A DNA stretch of 64,000 nt from Nymphaea colorata (GCF_008831285.2 NC_045141.1:17222106-17286105); one strand, 5' to 3'; positions 22,932 through 34,770 are shown, counted from the first letter of the stretch. Notes: a model not told the origin generated them from the sequence alone. Numbers and translations are program-made.

Positions 22932-23519
22932 CTTCCTTTTATCTATCTATCTATCTATCCATCAATCTTAATGCTTGCATTTTAATGGGGAAAATATCAA
23001 CATATGTAACTGGCAACATTAATTACAGCACCTATGGGTCTGCATTTCCAGTTCAAATTCATTTAATGAATAATCTTTCTTGCTAATTAACTCTCTTGAC
23101 GCATCCCCAAAATGCTGGGTAGTACTTTTAACTGAGGCGCCTTTCAAAGTAGTGGACGAACCATGCACACAATGTTGTGTCACGGTACTTTTTGGAAAGA
23201 GGCGTACGTGGTGACGATCCATTAGGTAGTGGGGAACCTTAGCTACGAAGGCCTGACTCCTGAGCCTTCTAATACTTGAGTTCCAGGATGTTGGCCAGTG
23301 AGACCATGGGCTATAAAACGTGCTAGTGTTGACGCTTAATTTCACCTCCAATGAAAGAACAACTTTTGCTTTTAAGGCATGGAACAGATCAGTCTGCACA
23401 AGCGTACAGCCAAAAGGTGTCGGAGGCTTAGATCACACAAACAGTTTGCAAAGCAACCAACATAATGGAAATTCATGTCGGGTTGGATGGGGTGAGACTA
23501 CCCTAATCAATTTGAACAC

Positions 23520-23521
<2 letters not shown>

Positions 23522-23564
<43 letters not shown>
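23522..23564. repeat. (GA)n microsatellite
   Basis: About 21 uninterrupted GA units. Confidence 0.95.
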
Positions 23565-23566
<2 letters not shown>

Positions 23567-23866
23567 GACATAATGGAAAGTCACTGAAAAAAAGTTTGGG
23601 TAATGAGGTATCATCAAGCAACAGAAGAAAAGAAGAGAGACATAAAAAATAAAATTAGTGAACAAACCAAACCAGAACGTGAACAAGAACAAGAGGAGGG
23701 AGAGAAAGAGCTAGTCATAAGCAAAACTGAGGCTAAAGGTGGACTTCTGCTTTGACAATGCATCCAACTGATGCTAAATTCACAGCCGAATCGATTCCCT
23801 GAACATTCGGTTGTTGCCCTTCTCACAAATCTGCCACGAACAGATAATGTGCTAAGACTGCAACGT

Positions 23867-24010
23867 TAATTCACTAATTGTTGCTGACAGATGTTCAAGT
23901 TAGAAAGAGAAACTTAATTCACCAATTGTTGCTGACAGATGGTGACGTTAGAAAGATAAACGTAATTCACCAATTGTTGCTGACAGATGGTGAAGTTAGA
24001 AAGAGAAGGA
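23867..24010. repeat. 48-bp unit repeated three times
   Basis: The word TTGCTGACAG recurs at 23,881, 23,929 and 23,977. The unit length is a multiple of three, so the plus strand reads an in-frame 16-residue repeat (with HQLLLTDG), but there is no sign of a real gene around it. Confidence 0.9.
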
Positions 24011-24050
24011 GCTACCCCGAGGACAGGGGGTTGTGCTTGGGTGGTAGAGA

Positions 24051-25570
24051 GACAAAACAGATATCTGATTGGCTAAAGTGTTGATGTGATAGTAAGAAAG
24101 AGCCAAGCAAAACCATCCCACGCCACGTGAGGAGGCTGGCCCAAAGGCAGCATGGTAACAGGAGGTGGAGGATGAAAGGGCCTAGATGGAGAACAGTCCC
24201 TTTTAAATTTAACGCATTTTTCTGGTTTAGTGCTGCTTTGAGAACATGGTGGGTGGGGGCGTCAATCAACATCATGGGTGGACCAGTGGTAAACCGAGTT
24301 GCGTTTGCCACTCTTGGCAATAAATATGTACTAAAAGCAACTTGGGGCTTCAGCCTTTTCAAAAAAAAAAGAAAAAAGAAGAAGAAAAATAACACTTCTG
24401 TATGCCACAAGATACAAGGCCTACAAATTTTGCATCATCATGTGTAAAAGAAAAATTGTGGAAAGAGAGGGCATGTACAACCAGCTCCGCACTAGTTGAC
24501 TGCATTTCTATTCTGATTTATATCAGAAAGTGGCTTCTCATCCTGCTCCCTCCTCTTACGACTCAACCATTTCTTGATGAAATCAGTTAGGGCCAAAACT
24601 TATCCATCGTTAATATATAACACTAGTAATGAAAAAAAAAAAAAAAATTTATGCAATTATGCCCCTCCTGACATGTAGACCAAGCTCTTGTATTTATAAG
24701 CCTCTTTCTTTTAGTTTTAAATGGAGCATAAAATTAAATTTGATCCTTAAATAATTTTCAAAATCTTAGTAAAATGTTGGGGCTTGACTTAATCTCATGT
24801 TGTGGAAACAAGCACGTTGGCGTTGTAATATTCTTTGGTATACGTAATACATAAAGCCAATTGATTCCTTCTTATCAAGTTCTAAATTCAAATTCGACCA
24901 ATTTTAATCCTCCTCAACCACGCGAACTGGAATAGCTACTTTAAGAAGACGGACACTTCATATACCAAATCACAACCTTACTTGGAATTCTTTTCCCTAA
25001 CATAGATTCGCTGAAAATATTAAAGTTTTGGTTCTTTTACAATTTTAATTAATTTTATAGTCATATTTCGAAGCACATGAGTGTTGTTAATTTGATTTAA
25101 TGAGTTTATCTTGATCATATGTAATTTAAGATTCTATTGAGTTGACAAAATTTCAGAATCTGATTCATCGTCGCCTCAATAATTTAGTCATCTTCATGAC
25201 GGCATGTTATCCAAATTCAATTGTTTCCGGAATATAATTTAAGTAGATCAAGATATCACCATGTAGCTCTACCATTCAAAAAAACTTAAAAAATGGTTTT
25301 AAAACGTTCGATCTAACTCTAAATCAGGCCTAGCAAACAACCTGATTTAATTTGCCGTACTTTTAATCGTTTCAAAATATTAAATCTAGAAGTTAGAATC
25401 GCTAGAAAAATAAAGAGAGTAACTTTTACCCATAACGTTCGCAATTTTTTTTAAAGAAAGGGCTCGGTTTTTTACAAAACCTAAATTTCCAATTACTTAA
25501 GAAACAAACAATATTTCATAAAACGATAAAAAAAAACGTAATTAAGAAAATTTCAGCCAACATATTTTCG
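24051..25570. other. Duplicated intergenic block, no gene
   Basis: It is homologous to about 39,085-40,775 downstream of copy D. The copies diverge at about 25,570, just before the copy C promoter. The last bases before the gene (25,577-25,610) are a GGCCGG-rich run resembling the ends of the hAT-like MITEs near 29.5 and 31.0 kb. Confidence 0.75.
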
Positions 25571-25694
25571 TTATTGGGCCGGGTCCGGCCGGGCCGATGC
25601 CCAGGCCCGACTACCATTCTCCAAGTTTCCAACCAACACGTGGCAGCTACCATTACATGGCCATTCCGTACCAAGTTCAGGCGGCGGAAAGCAC

Positions 25695-25701
25695 TATAAG
25701 A
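25695..25701 (+). promoter_or_regulatory. Possible TATA box of BAHD copy C
   Basis: TATAAGA lies 47 bp before the ATG at 25,742. That implies a very short leader, so the assignment is tentative. Confidence 0.4.
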
Positions 25702-25741
25702 GAAGGAGGCTCCCAGCTTCCGGGTTCATCGCCGATAAGAT

Positions 25742-28078
25742 ATGACGTCGACCGCCGTCGCCGTTGTACTCTCCACCAACATCGTCATATCGGCGCGGCC
25801 CCACGTGAGATCTCGATGCGACCTAACAGCATGGGATCTGCTGCAACTCTCCAATTGCTACTCCCAGCAAGGTCTTATTTACCCTAAGCCTCCGATCAAG
25901 TTCGACGATGCCGTCCAACGGCTGCGAGACTCTCTCTCCGAGTGCCTAGTTCATTTCTACCCCTTGGCCGGCCGGCTGGCGACTGACCCAGAAACCACCG
26001 TCTTCGTCGACTGCAACGACGCCGGAGCTCAGTTTGTGGTTGCTGCATGTCATGGCATTAGCGTGACAGATTTGACAGCGGACGGAGATGTGCCCGGTGC
26101 AGTGAGGTCCTTCTTCCCACTGACTGGTGCCCTCAATCATGACGGCCATTCCCTTCCACTCCTCGCTGTGCAGGTACCATTCCTGTTGCTCGGGACTTTG
26201 GACGTCCAATGCGTTGGGGATTTGAAAGAAAATGTGAATACCACATGGTTCCTTTTTGGTGCTTCGTAAAACTTTAGAGTTTGCTACTTTTATTGCTTAT
26301 AAGCTTACAGCACGATAGATGCAATTGATGTTCTTAAAAATATTCGTTTGTTTTATGTGGCAGTACATTATCTAAAACTTTTTCTGATTAATGACAGCGA
26401 TTAGCCAATTTCGTGCTTTGATAGTATATTATTAACAAATGTTTCCTTCAAACGATATTCAGTTGAGATTTATTTAATTTAGGTCATTGAACAATACTTC
26501 ATCAGTGTGGTATTTTGACTAATACCTAAAAGTAAATTGGATCTCCCAATACACCAAATTGAAATACAAAATCATCTAATGCTAAGTATTTTCTCTTAAA
26601 GAACAGGATTGTCAAACACAAACTACTTGAAGCATGAAGCAAGGCATATGAACACATAACTTGCGACGTTTCTCCAACTACAATGTTTGTTTTTCCTTTT
26701 CTTTCCTACCCCTTCTCTAAATATGAAAATTTATATTAAAAACTGTCTTCCTTTTTATTTATAGTGGCTTTGGATTTAAGTGATGGGGGTGTAGAATACT
26801 GACATAGAAAGATGTATCGTAGGACCACTCAAATCTTGAAGTATCCCGGAATGCTAAGAATAAAAGGAAAAGAAATAGTTTTGCCTCTCAATTACCACCC
26901 ATTCTACCCACTTATTTTTACTACCCGCTGTTTGTGATATTTTAAAATATTAATTAAAAGCTATCTTTCTTTTTCTCTTTGAATCTATGGTTCCCAAGGT
27001 AGACGTGGCTCCTTCCTGAGGAGAAATTCATGGATTTGAGTTGAAAATCTTAAACCCCATGGTTCTTAAGTTCACAGTTTCCCAAAATGATCCATGAATT
27101 TACGATTGGGGGTTTATGTTAAATGAGACGAATTCTCCAATCCACACCAGTTCTGAGAGGAATGCTTATGACGCAAGATCACTGAAATGGTTTTACATAC
27201 ATGTTCAGATTACAGAATTGGCCGATGGGATGTTCATCGGCTGCTCCTTCAACCACAACATCGTCGATGGGGAATCAATGTGCCACTTCATCAACTGCTG
27301 GTCCGAGCTCAGCCGAGGAAGCCGACAAATTTCCCGTCCACCACTCATGGATCGTGCATTCTTCAGCAAAGAACCCATCCGATTCGTTCCCTCAGAAGAA
27401 GCGATTAGAGTAAACAAGTGGCCCGCACATGGCCTGAGCTCACGCGTCTTCCGCTTCAGCCGAAAGGCGATGGCCAGCCTGAAGGCCAAAGCCAACCAGC
27501 AATGCAAGCTGGAGAAGGGCGAGATATCATCATTGCAAGCACTATCAACACTAATCTGGCGAGCCGTGACGAGGGCAAGGAAAGCAGCACCGGGCCAAAT
27601 GACCATCTGCTTGATGGTTGTAGGGAACAGGCAAAGGTGGGACCCTCCAATGTCACCGGAAAGCTTCGGCAACTACGTTACTGCAGCATTTACCAGGGCA
27701 CCTGCCGGCGAGCTATTGAGCCGAGACCTCGGTTCAGCGGCGCGAGCGCTGAACGAGACAGTCAGTAGCCAGACGTCTGAAGGCGCGCGTGCCTTCGTTG
27801 AGGCATGGGTAGAGAAGCCCTATCTACTTTCACTGGAGCCCATCCCTTATCTCATCTTGGTAGCGAGCTCACCAAGGTTCGAGGTATATGGGAACGATTT
27901 CAGCTGGGGCCGGCCGGCTGGCGTGTTATGGGGCCCGGCCGGAAAGTTTGATGGGATGGTGTTGGCTTCACAAGGCTGCGAGGGTGCTGGCAGCGTGGAC
28001 CTGGAAGTTTGCCTTTCTACTGAAACCATGAGTGCATTGGCATTAGATGAAGAGCTCAAAGAAGCTCTCTCTCTTTGA
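25742..28078 (+). CDS. BAHD acyltransferase copy C, intact
   Basis: This is the only complete BAHD gene here. Exon 1 is 25,742-26,173 and exon 2 is 27,209-28,078, with a phase-0 CAG|GTACC donor and a TGTTCAG acceptor. Together they encode 433 residues, normal for this family. The catalytic HXXXD is HNIVD at residues 160-164; the Asp of this motif is structural and the His is the general base. The second signature is DFSWG at residues 374-378, with Ser in place of the usual Gly. DLTAWDLLQL near the N-terminus and the single intron at PLLAVQ|ITEL fit the At3g50280-like branch of BAHD enzymes. That branch also contains Arabidopsis EPS1, but the canonical HXXXD here fits ordinary acyl transfer. 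The enzyme is probably cytosolic; donor and acceptor are unknown. Confidence 0.93.
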
Positions 28079-29450
28079 TTTAGAATTTGGGAGCAGATCA
28101 ATTGTGATGATGAAATCTCTCTGTGAAGCATGTGGAGGTGTTTGTCTTTCTCGTTGGGTTTGGTTTGGTGCACTCTTGTCTATTTGCAGTACGTTGTAGT
28201 AGGCATGACAAAGTCAGATTCGCCATGCTTGCTTCAAATTCTTTGTCTTCACAATTAGTTCGAATGTCTTTTATGTCTACATAGAGTAGCCTTCCTTGTA
28301 TCCCTTTTCCAATTCACTACTGTGTTTGTGTCATCATTTGTATGCCCGGTCTTTTGTCGAACATCATTTGGCTTTTTTTACTCTCCACAATTTTTAGGGT
28401 TTTTTTTTTAATAGAACCTTGTTGGTTTCATAGCTAAAAAAAGATTGTCAGTAATATATAATATTGCTCAAAGGAAAAAACATATTAATTAGCTTTACCT
28501 ATCTGACAATATAGGCACATATCATTGGCAAGTTGTAGATACCTTTCAATACTTTGTGTCAGTGTACTATCCACAATCTTTCCGAAAAGGAAGTTTCTTA
28601 TAAAATATCTTTTATATAATCTTTATAACAACTTTTTGCCGACAACTTTAACTAAGTGTGACCTATAAAATTTAATTTTCTACTCATTTAACATAATCTC
28701 TGACTTTAAGCATATTGTGAAACAGATCACATCTGGCGCATGCTATGTTAAGCTATTCTAACAGTTATCTCGAGATTCTAACCCATAATCTAAAACATAG
28801 ACTACAACCTCACCATCACGTAAGATAGACTACTGGATTACCCATTTTTTTGATAGTACAATGCATGTGCTTTCATGAAACCTTGCAAAATCATCTTGGA
28901 TAATTTAGACTTGAAAGAATATAACCCCAACAAATTTTGGATTAATTTGTTTAAAGATAGTGTTTGTTTGTTTGTGTTGTCTTCATTCTATTTTTTCTTT
29001 CCTCAGCTAAGCCTCAATTTTTGTTGTTATTTTGAAACTCCCCTCTTTTGCATGGGTTCTGAAATCCCTCCACCCATGCCTATACATTGCATATTGACTA
29101 TAGTGCTGGCAGTAGTACCTGTGCTGGTGGTATACTTTCAATTGTTGGTAGATTATGTTTGATTAGGCAGGTCTTGATTATCGTTCTTCTAGATCTATGT
29201 CTTTTAGATCAACATTATCTAAATTCAAAAAATGTTTGTAGCCTTTCTCTAAGCCTATGAAGCGCACAAAAGTAAGGCATTCTTATATCACGGAAGATCT
29301 ATATATCTTTGGAAGAGAGAGCCGACCTTCAACACTTGCTGGATACCAATAGGTTTCATATGACCTGCTTAGGCCGAAATGTGTTGGTTGGACTCTTTAA
29401 AAAGTCTGCATGCAAAGTTTTTTTTTTAACTAGGGTGGTCTGGATTAGAC
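28079..29450. other. Copy C 3' flank, no gene
   Basis: It is homologous to the copy B flank (8,877-10,054 and 12,643-13,390) and carries the empty site for the PIF/Harbinger-type element near 28,705. No gene is seen. Confidence 0.75.
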
Positions 29451-29704
29451 TAAGGGTGGGTGTGGGGCTGGGACGGGTGTGCCCGATAGGCCGGCCCGGG
29501 TCAGTTTGGCCTGGTCCATTTAGCTCGTTTAAATTAAAAAATTAATTTTTTATTTTTTTGTTTTAATAATATATATTTATTATTAATAAATTTATTTTAT
29601 ATTTAAAAAAATAATTTTATAATTAAAAATATTTTTTTAATTTTAAATGAGCTGAGCCCCAACCGAGACGTTATCGGCCCGGCCCGGCCCAATGCCCACC
29701 CTTA
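29451..29704. mobile_element. hAT-like MITE, copy 1 (254 bp)
   Basis: Both ends start TAAGGGTGGG in inverted orientation, with GGCCCGG-rich shoulders and a core of long A/T runs. The 8-bp target duplication GATTAGAC is at 29,443-29,450 and 29,705-29,712; the paralogous site near 13,400 has it once. An 8-bp duplication points to the hAT superfamily. It is non-coding. Confidence 0.85.
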
Positions 29705-29971
29705 GATTAGACTGCACAATTATAGAAGTTCATTGAAGTAAAATGCATTTCAAGATTTTGGAAGCTGATAAATGGGGAGAGTCTATCAATTATCCGGTCT
29801 CTGGTCATTTGGAAGTTGATAAAAGGTGCAAGTACTAGAATGCTTGGATGTCAAACACAATGAAAATTTTTAAGTGGACAAAATAAGCAAAATACCCCCA
29901 ACAAAAAAGTTGGAAAGAAAGAGACTAAAAAAGGTCCCCCTCAAAGAATGAGGCGGTGGCTTATGGGCAGA

Positions 29972-30363
29972 GATGTACAACGAATCAAATCAACTTGGAC
30001 TTGACTCAACCTTGCCCGTGTAAGCTCGACTCGAGCTCTGCCTTCATTCAGAAACGAGTCGAGGTCAAGTTTGAGTTAAAACTCGAATTATAAATGAGTT
30101 GAGTTAGAGTTATACAAACTCGATTTATTTAAACTTGACTCACTCGTGTCTTCCCTGTTTGTTAATGATCAAAGGTATGTCGGTAATTTTTACACAAATT
30201 TTAACATTATTTTTGTGGTTTTGATTTTCATTTAAAAAAAATGTGAATCAAGTCACACGAACGTAATTGAGTTGAGCTAACTTGGCTCATAAACTCGATT
30301 AGCTTGAGCTGAGCAGCATGTGGTCTAGCCGAGTTCGGCATGCTCGTCATACGTTGTTTTACA
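29972..30363. repeat. CTCGAG-rich repeat block
   Basis: It begins near GATGTACAACGAATC and ends near ACGTTGTTTTACACC, which are loosely inverted. The inside is rich in CTCGACTCGA words. It is homologous to 19,661-19,975. Confidence 0.5.
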
Positions 30364-30659
30364 CCACTACTGTATCTGAAGTAATAATGAAGCGTACCCA
30401 TTACAGAACCACAAAATGCGACAGCCTATGACACGATTAATGAGAGAATACAGTCCATTTTCACAGAGAAAGGCTTTAGAAGATAATTCCATTCACGTCG
30501 ATAACGAACTGACTAACAAAATCCCATGAAGGGAACACCTGTGCCTCAGCTTCTTGCCGCATTCCATCATAACGTTGAGCAAGATGCTCAGCATCCTCAT
30601 GGTGCACAACCATCACCATGTCTTAATGGTTCTGCAACATGTGTCCCCAGTGACATAAT

Positions 30660-30975
30660 CGATGGCAGTGCATAAATTGCCATGGGCATGACAGAGCTTC
30701 TCAGTAAAGAAGAACGTCCATTAAGAATCGATTGCCAAGTGTCACAAGTGATCATTAATTGTTGTCTTGTTCGGACCAATCTATGCATAATGGTAACTCT
30801 ACATTTAGTGGACACTACGAGACATCATTGCATAAATTGCCATTCACATGGCAGAGTTCTTAGTAAAGAAGAATGCTCATTAATAATCAATTGGCAATGA
30901 CTTAAGTGACCATTAATTGTTGTCTTGTTGGGATTAATCTACGTAGATAGTAACTCTACATTTAGTAGACACTAC
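30660..30975. repeat. 159-bp satellite, about two units
   Basis: Same unit as 20,270-21,745. It begins in the same unique flank (GCATCCTCATGGTGCAC) and ends in the same flank (GACAGC). Confidence 0.85.
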
Positions 30976-30982
30976 TGACAGC

Positions 30983-31222
30983 TAGGGCTGGGCGTCGGGC
31001 CGGGCTTGGGCCAGGAAAATCCCGGGCCCGACAGCCAGGCCCGGGTCGGCCCAGCCCGGTAAGGAAAAAACATATATATATATATTTTTTTATTTTTTTG
31101 TTTAATAATATGTTTTTATTGTTAATAAATATATTTTATATTTAAAAAATATTATTTTATAATTAAAAATTATTTTTTTAATTAAAATGGGCCGGGCCGG
31201 CCCGGCCCGATACCCACCCTTA
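30983..31222. mobile_element. hAT-like MITE, copy 2 (240 bp)
   Basis: It has the same A/T-run core and GGGCCGG shoulders as the copy at 29,451. Ends are TAGGGCTGGG and inverted TAAGGGTGGG. The target duplication is CTGACAGC (30,975-30,982) versus CTAACAGC (31,223-31,230), one mismatch; the paralogous site near 21,745 is empty. Confidence 0.83.
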
Positions 31223-31368
31223 CTAACAGCCAGTCGCCCTGCCATCCACGCGCTGGTGATAAGAGGAAGGGAGCTGTCGGAGCTCCTCTTTTCTGGCAAA
31301 ACCCTGACAGGCTGCCGGCGATTATGGGGGAGGTAAAGTCGTCCATCTATTTTTAAATGGGCAGTCGT

Positions 31369-31786
31369 TGTCACGGGCCGACAACTCCGGACCGTGCGGC
31401 GCGGCAAACTCTCGCCAGTAAGCCGCAAGCCTTCGCCTCGTTCAAGTGGGCGCAGATCACTTGAATGCTTTCTCGAAAACAAAGACACAAAATACACAAG
31501 AGTGTCGAAAGAAAACTCGCAATATATTCACTTTAACAAGATGAGTACATCACGAGGGAAGCAAGTAAGCTATTACACTTTACTTACAAAGGTTGGCCGA
31601 AGCCGCTTACAAAGTTCCCAAGCCGACTAACCAAAGCTAGGAACCTCAATCTATACACTTGCAAAGGACCTTGGGAGGGTGCTCCTACACAGATGAACAC
31701 TCAAGCTTACACCAAGGCCCAAACATACACAAAGAAAATCAACTAAAACAAAAACAAAGACTGTACAACCCTGACACAGGGGAACA
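31369..31786 (-). repeat. gypsy 3' LTR
   Basis: Partner of 33,820-34,237 with identical length. It is adjacent to the purine tract (plus-strand CCCCCC at 31,790-31,796). Confidence 0.93.
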
Positions 31787-31821
31787 GGCTCCCCCCTTCA
31801 AAACAAGCGCTGTCCTCGGCG

Positions 31822-32028
31822 CTATCTGCTGTGATAGGTCTTCACGTCCAACGGGTAGCACTGCTTCATGCAAAACGCATACTCCCACGTTGGGTCTTGC
31901 TCGCCTATCCACTTTACTTGGTATTTCTTCGGCTCTCCTCGAGAGTTTGCTTTTTGCCGAAGAATCTTCTCCACCCGCCGATCTGTTGCTTGCTTGGTCG
32001 GCGATACTCGCTGCACGGTGAGGTCTCG
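31822..32028 (-). pseudogene. gypsy chromodomain, fused next to protease
   Basis: In the same frame as the protease, directly after the TAA at 32,029-32,031, comes VEKILRQKANSRGE, then KKYQVKWIG and DPTWEYAF, a chromodomain. Such domains normally sit at the integrase C-terminus and guide insertion to marked chromatin. Here about 2.5 kb of RT to integrase coding sequence expected before it is missing. Confidence 0.8.
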
Positions 32029-33723
32029 TTATGGGAGGCTTCTGTTAGATTCTCTGCCCTGCCTTTGTTGAAGAGTGGATACTTCCACGACCTTACCTTT
32101 ATCCTTCCTTGTTGGGACGGTTGGGACCATGCAAGGGTGCCTCTCGTCCATGATATTTACAGTGCGTAAGTGCGGCATCGGTACCATCTTTGATGCGCAG
32201 AGGAACTCCATGCCTAGAATCATCTGGAAATCATCTGTCTGAACCACCGAGAAGTTGGCCCTTCCCGACCAACCCTCAATCTTCACAACTGCATCTCGGA
32301 CTATGGCGTAGATCGGTCTTGTCTCTGAGTTCATTGCCTTCACGCGTTACTCCCCCTTTCCTCGGATGAGGCCCAATCTCCCGACTTCCTCCTCCGAAAT
32401 AAAATTGTGCGTGGCTCCCGTGTCTACCATGGCGATGGAAGGTTTTCTGTTCACCAGAATCTCTATGCACATGAGCTCCGTTGAAGGTGTCGTTGTCACA
32501 TTCGTTTCCTCCTCTTTTGTCAAGGCGTGAAGAAGTTGAAGTGCCCCAATTCTGGACTCTTCCACATCTCCACCTTGTAGCGCATTTGTAGATGACCTTG
32601 AAGTGCTTGCCTCTATAGCCCTCGCAGCATTGGCCTGTCCTGTCGGCCTTACTCGCTTTGGGCAGACGCGTGCCTCATGCCTTTCCCCACAAACCCAACA
32701 AGTTACTTCTCTTGGTGGCCCATTGTAATCCCTGCGAAAGAATTGTCTTCCCCCAGTTTGCCTCTGAAATGACGATCCACTTCTGTCTCGCCGCTCCTCC
32801 TTACCATTGTGGTCGGACTCCCTTGTAGGCTTAAAGGTCTCAGTGTAGCTTTTGCGTTGGGTATCTGCCAAGCGTTCGGCTGCCACATATGCTTGCTCCA
32901 AAGTCTTCGGGTCTGATCTCTCCACATCGGCTTGGGCCCAAGATTGGAGCCCTATGATGAACCAGTTAAGCTTATCCTTTTCTGGCATCTTAGGTACATC
33001 CAACATGAGCTTTTGATAGGCTCTAACATATTCCCGCAAGGAACCTGTCTGTCTCAGGTTCGCCACCATCCGGTAAGTCTGTCTCTCGGCATCCACAGGC
33101 ATGAAGTACCCCTTCAGCTGTTTACGGAAGTCGTCAAAGGTAGCAATCGTGCAATCGCCATTCTCAACATCAAACATCTTCCGCCTCCACCAAGCCACAG
33201 CATCTCCCTCTAACAACATCGCTGCGGTCTTGATCTTCAAGTCCTCCTCTACTACGTTTTGCAAGTCCAGGTAGTAGTCCACTTGAAACAGGAAGTTGTC
33301 GATCGCCCTCGCATCCCGGCTACCACTGTACTTCGCCGGACGTTGAACGTCGACCCTACTGGTCCTCTCATGGCTACTGCTGGATGAGCTAATACGTAGC
33401 AGTCTCTGATTTGAAGCCCGAAGTTCAGCAACTTCGTCCTGCAAGGTCTTCACCAAGTCGGAGAGTGAATGGTTCAATGCCATTGACTCGGCCATCTGTT
33501 CCCGCATCAACTTCATCTCCTCTTTGAATCCCTCAAAGGTCTCGGTGGCAAAGCCGAGGGCTTCCTCATGGGTGGCCACATCTGCGACCAACCTATTCAC
33601 CGTCTCTTCCAGGTTTTCCTGGCCACGGTCTGGGCTCGTCTCCCCTTGACGGCCTGGGCTCGCCTCCTCTGGATGGGCCGGTTCCTTACCTTTGGCACCT
33701 CGCAGATTATATGATGATGCCAT
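32029..33723 (-). pseudogene. gypsy gag and protease
   Basis: The first plausible ATG is at about 33,723 (MASSYNLRG). A coiled-coil-like charged stretch is followed by the retrotransposon gag domain (GDAVAWWRRK). Then come a zinc knuckle CWVCGERHEARVC (CX2CX3HX4C spacing, seen in some chromodomain gypsy elements) and the protease site MVDTGATHNF. A TAA at 32,347-32,349 interrupts the protease, but the same frame continues through ILGMEFL to a TAA at 32,029-32,031. Confidence 0.85.
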
Positions 33724-33819
33724 GGCTCCTTCTTCAACGGCAGCAAGTCGGCGCGACGATCTACACCGACTCTCCAATCGCTTCCCCAGATTGACCTGAA
33801 TCTGGGCTCTGATACCAGT

Positions 33820-34237
33820 TGTCACGGGCCGACAACTTCAGACCGTGCGGCGCGACAAACTCTCGCCAGTAAGCCGCAAACCTTCGCCTCGTTCAAGTGG
33901 GCGCAGATCACTTGAACTCTTTCTTGAAAACAAAGACACAAAATACACAAGAGTGTAGAAAGGAAACTCGCAATATATTCACTTTAATAAGATGAGTACA
34001 TCACGAGGGAAGCAAGTAAGCTATTACATTTTACTTACAAAGGTTGGCCGAAGCCGCTTACAAAGTTCCCAAGCCGACCAACCAAAACTAGGAACCCCAA
34101 TCTATACACTTGCAAAGGATCTTGGGAGGGTGCTCCTACACAGATGAACACTCAAGCTTACACCAAGGCCCAAACATACACAAAAGAAATCAACTAAAAC
34201 AAAAACAAAGACTGTACAACCCTGACACAGGGGAACA
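33820..34237 (-). repeat. gypsy 5' LTR
   Basis: It has the same ends as the 3' LTR and abuts the primer binding site at about 33,806-33,817. Confidence 0.93.
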
Positions 34238-34404
34238 GTCGTAGTTTCATGTCTAATTACTCTAGAGTCACCATTGAAACACTCATATTTAGCAGCGTCC
34301 AGTTGGGAGGTTGAGGGCAAGAACAGTTGTCCGTATTTAAAGCTAACATGGGCGAAGCCACCCACTACTTGCATTCGGTGAGAAAGACCCTTTTCAATAC
34401 ACCA

Positions 34405-34519
34405 AGACACTAGTAGAGCTCAAAATTTTTTTTGGTGGAGGCACTCATTTAATGTCTTTAATTTCTTTGAGGCACTTACATGTATAACAATCAAATATAT
34501 TATGTGCCTACGCCACTGC
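34405..34519. mobile_element. Small GCGGAGCC-type repeat
   Basis: The homologous site near 22,520 lacks these roughly 110 bp. Ends are AGTAGAGCTCAAAATTTTTT and inverted AGTGGCGTAGGCAC, degenerate forms of the family ends. Confidence 0.5.
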
Positions 34520-34770
34520 ATGAAGGCAAGATGTTCACAGGGGCCAAAATGACTCGGAGGTAAATATAAACCCTTACACATCGATAACTAGAGAGGAGAT
34601 TCTTTGGGAAAAATCCATCTCAAATAGCAAAGAGAGTTTGCCATTATCGCAAGATGGGTATGAGGTGGCTTTTGTGGATTTAGATATGGTTCAGGTTCCA
34701 CGGAGAGGATTGCATCAACTAGAAGTGTTGTACTATTTCCAGGTCTTGCATTTTCTTATATGTATTCAGT

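Larger units (their letters stand above)
22932..24050. other. Relic E 3' flank, no gene
   Basis: The first 490 bp match the flanks of copies A and D. From about 23,450 to 24,030 the sequence is not shared with copy D. It holds a GA microsatellite and a 48-bp triplication. I see no supportable gene. Confidence 0.7.
31369..34237 (-). mobile_element. Gutted Ty3/gypsy chromodomain element
   Basis: LTRs of 418 bp (31,369-31,786 and 33,820-34,237) differ at about 16 positions (near 96% identity). They begin TGTCACGGG on the + strand and end GGGGAACA. The target duplication is GTCGT (31,364-31,368 and 34,238-34,242). A tRNA-Met-type primer site (TGGTATCAGAGC) lies 2 bp inside the 5' LTR and a GGGGGGAG purine tract at the 3' LTR. 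The 2.03-kb interior encodes gag, protease and a chromodomain only; RT, RNase H and integrase are absent. It keeps the sequences needed in cis and so could in principle be mobilised in trans. Confidence 0.93.

Noticed and set aside
23019-23399. Minus-strand open frame with relatives at 1,032-1,229 and 38,373-38,669
   Set aside because: The similarity follows from duplicated BAHD 3' flanks. Frames are broken by indels and no family is recognised.
24012-24410. Open frame beginning in a poly-Phe stretch
   Set aside because: It is driven by an A-rich run on the plus strand; the homologous flank near 39.1 kb does not keep the frame.
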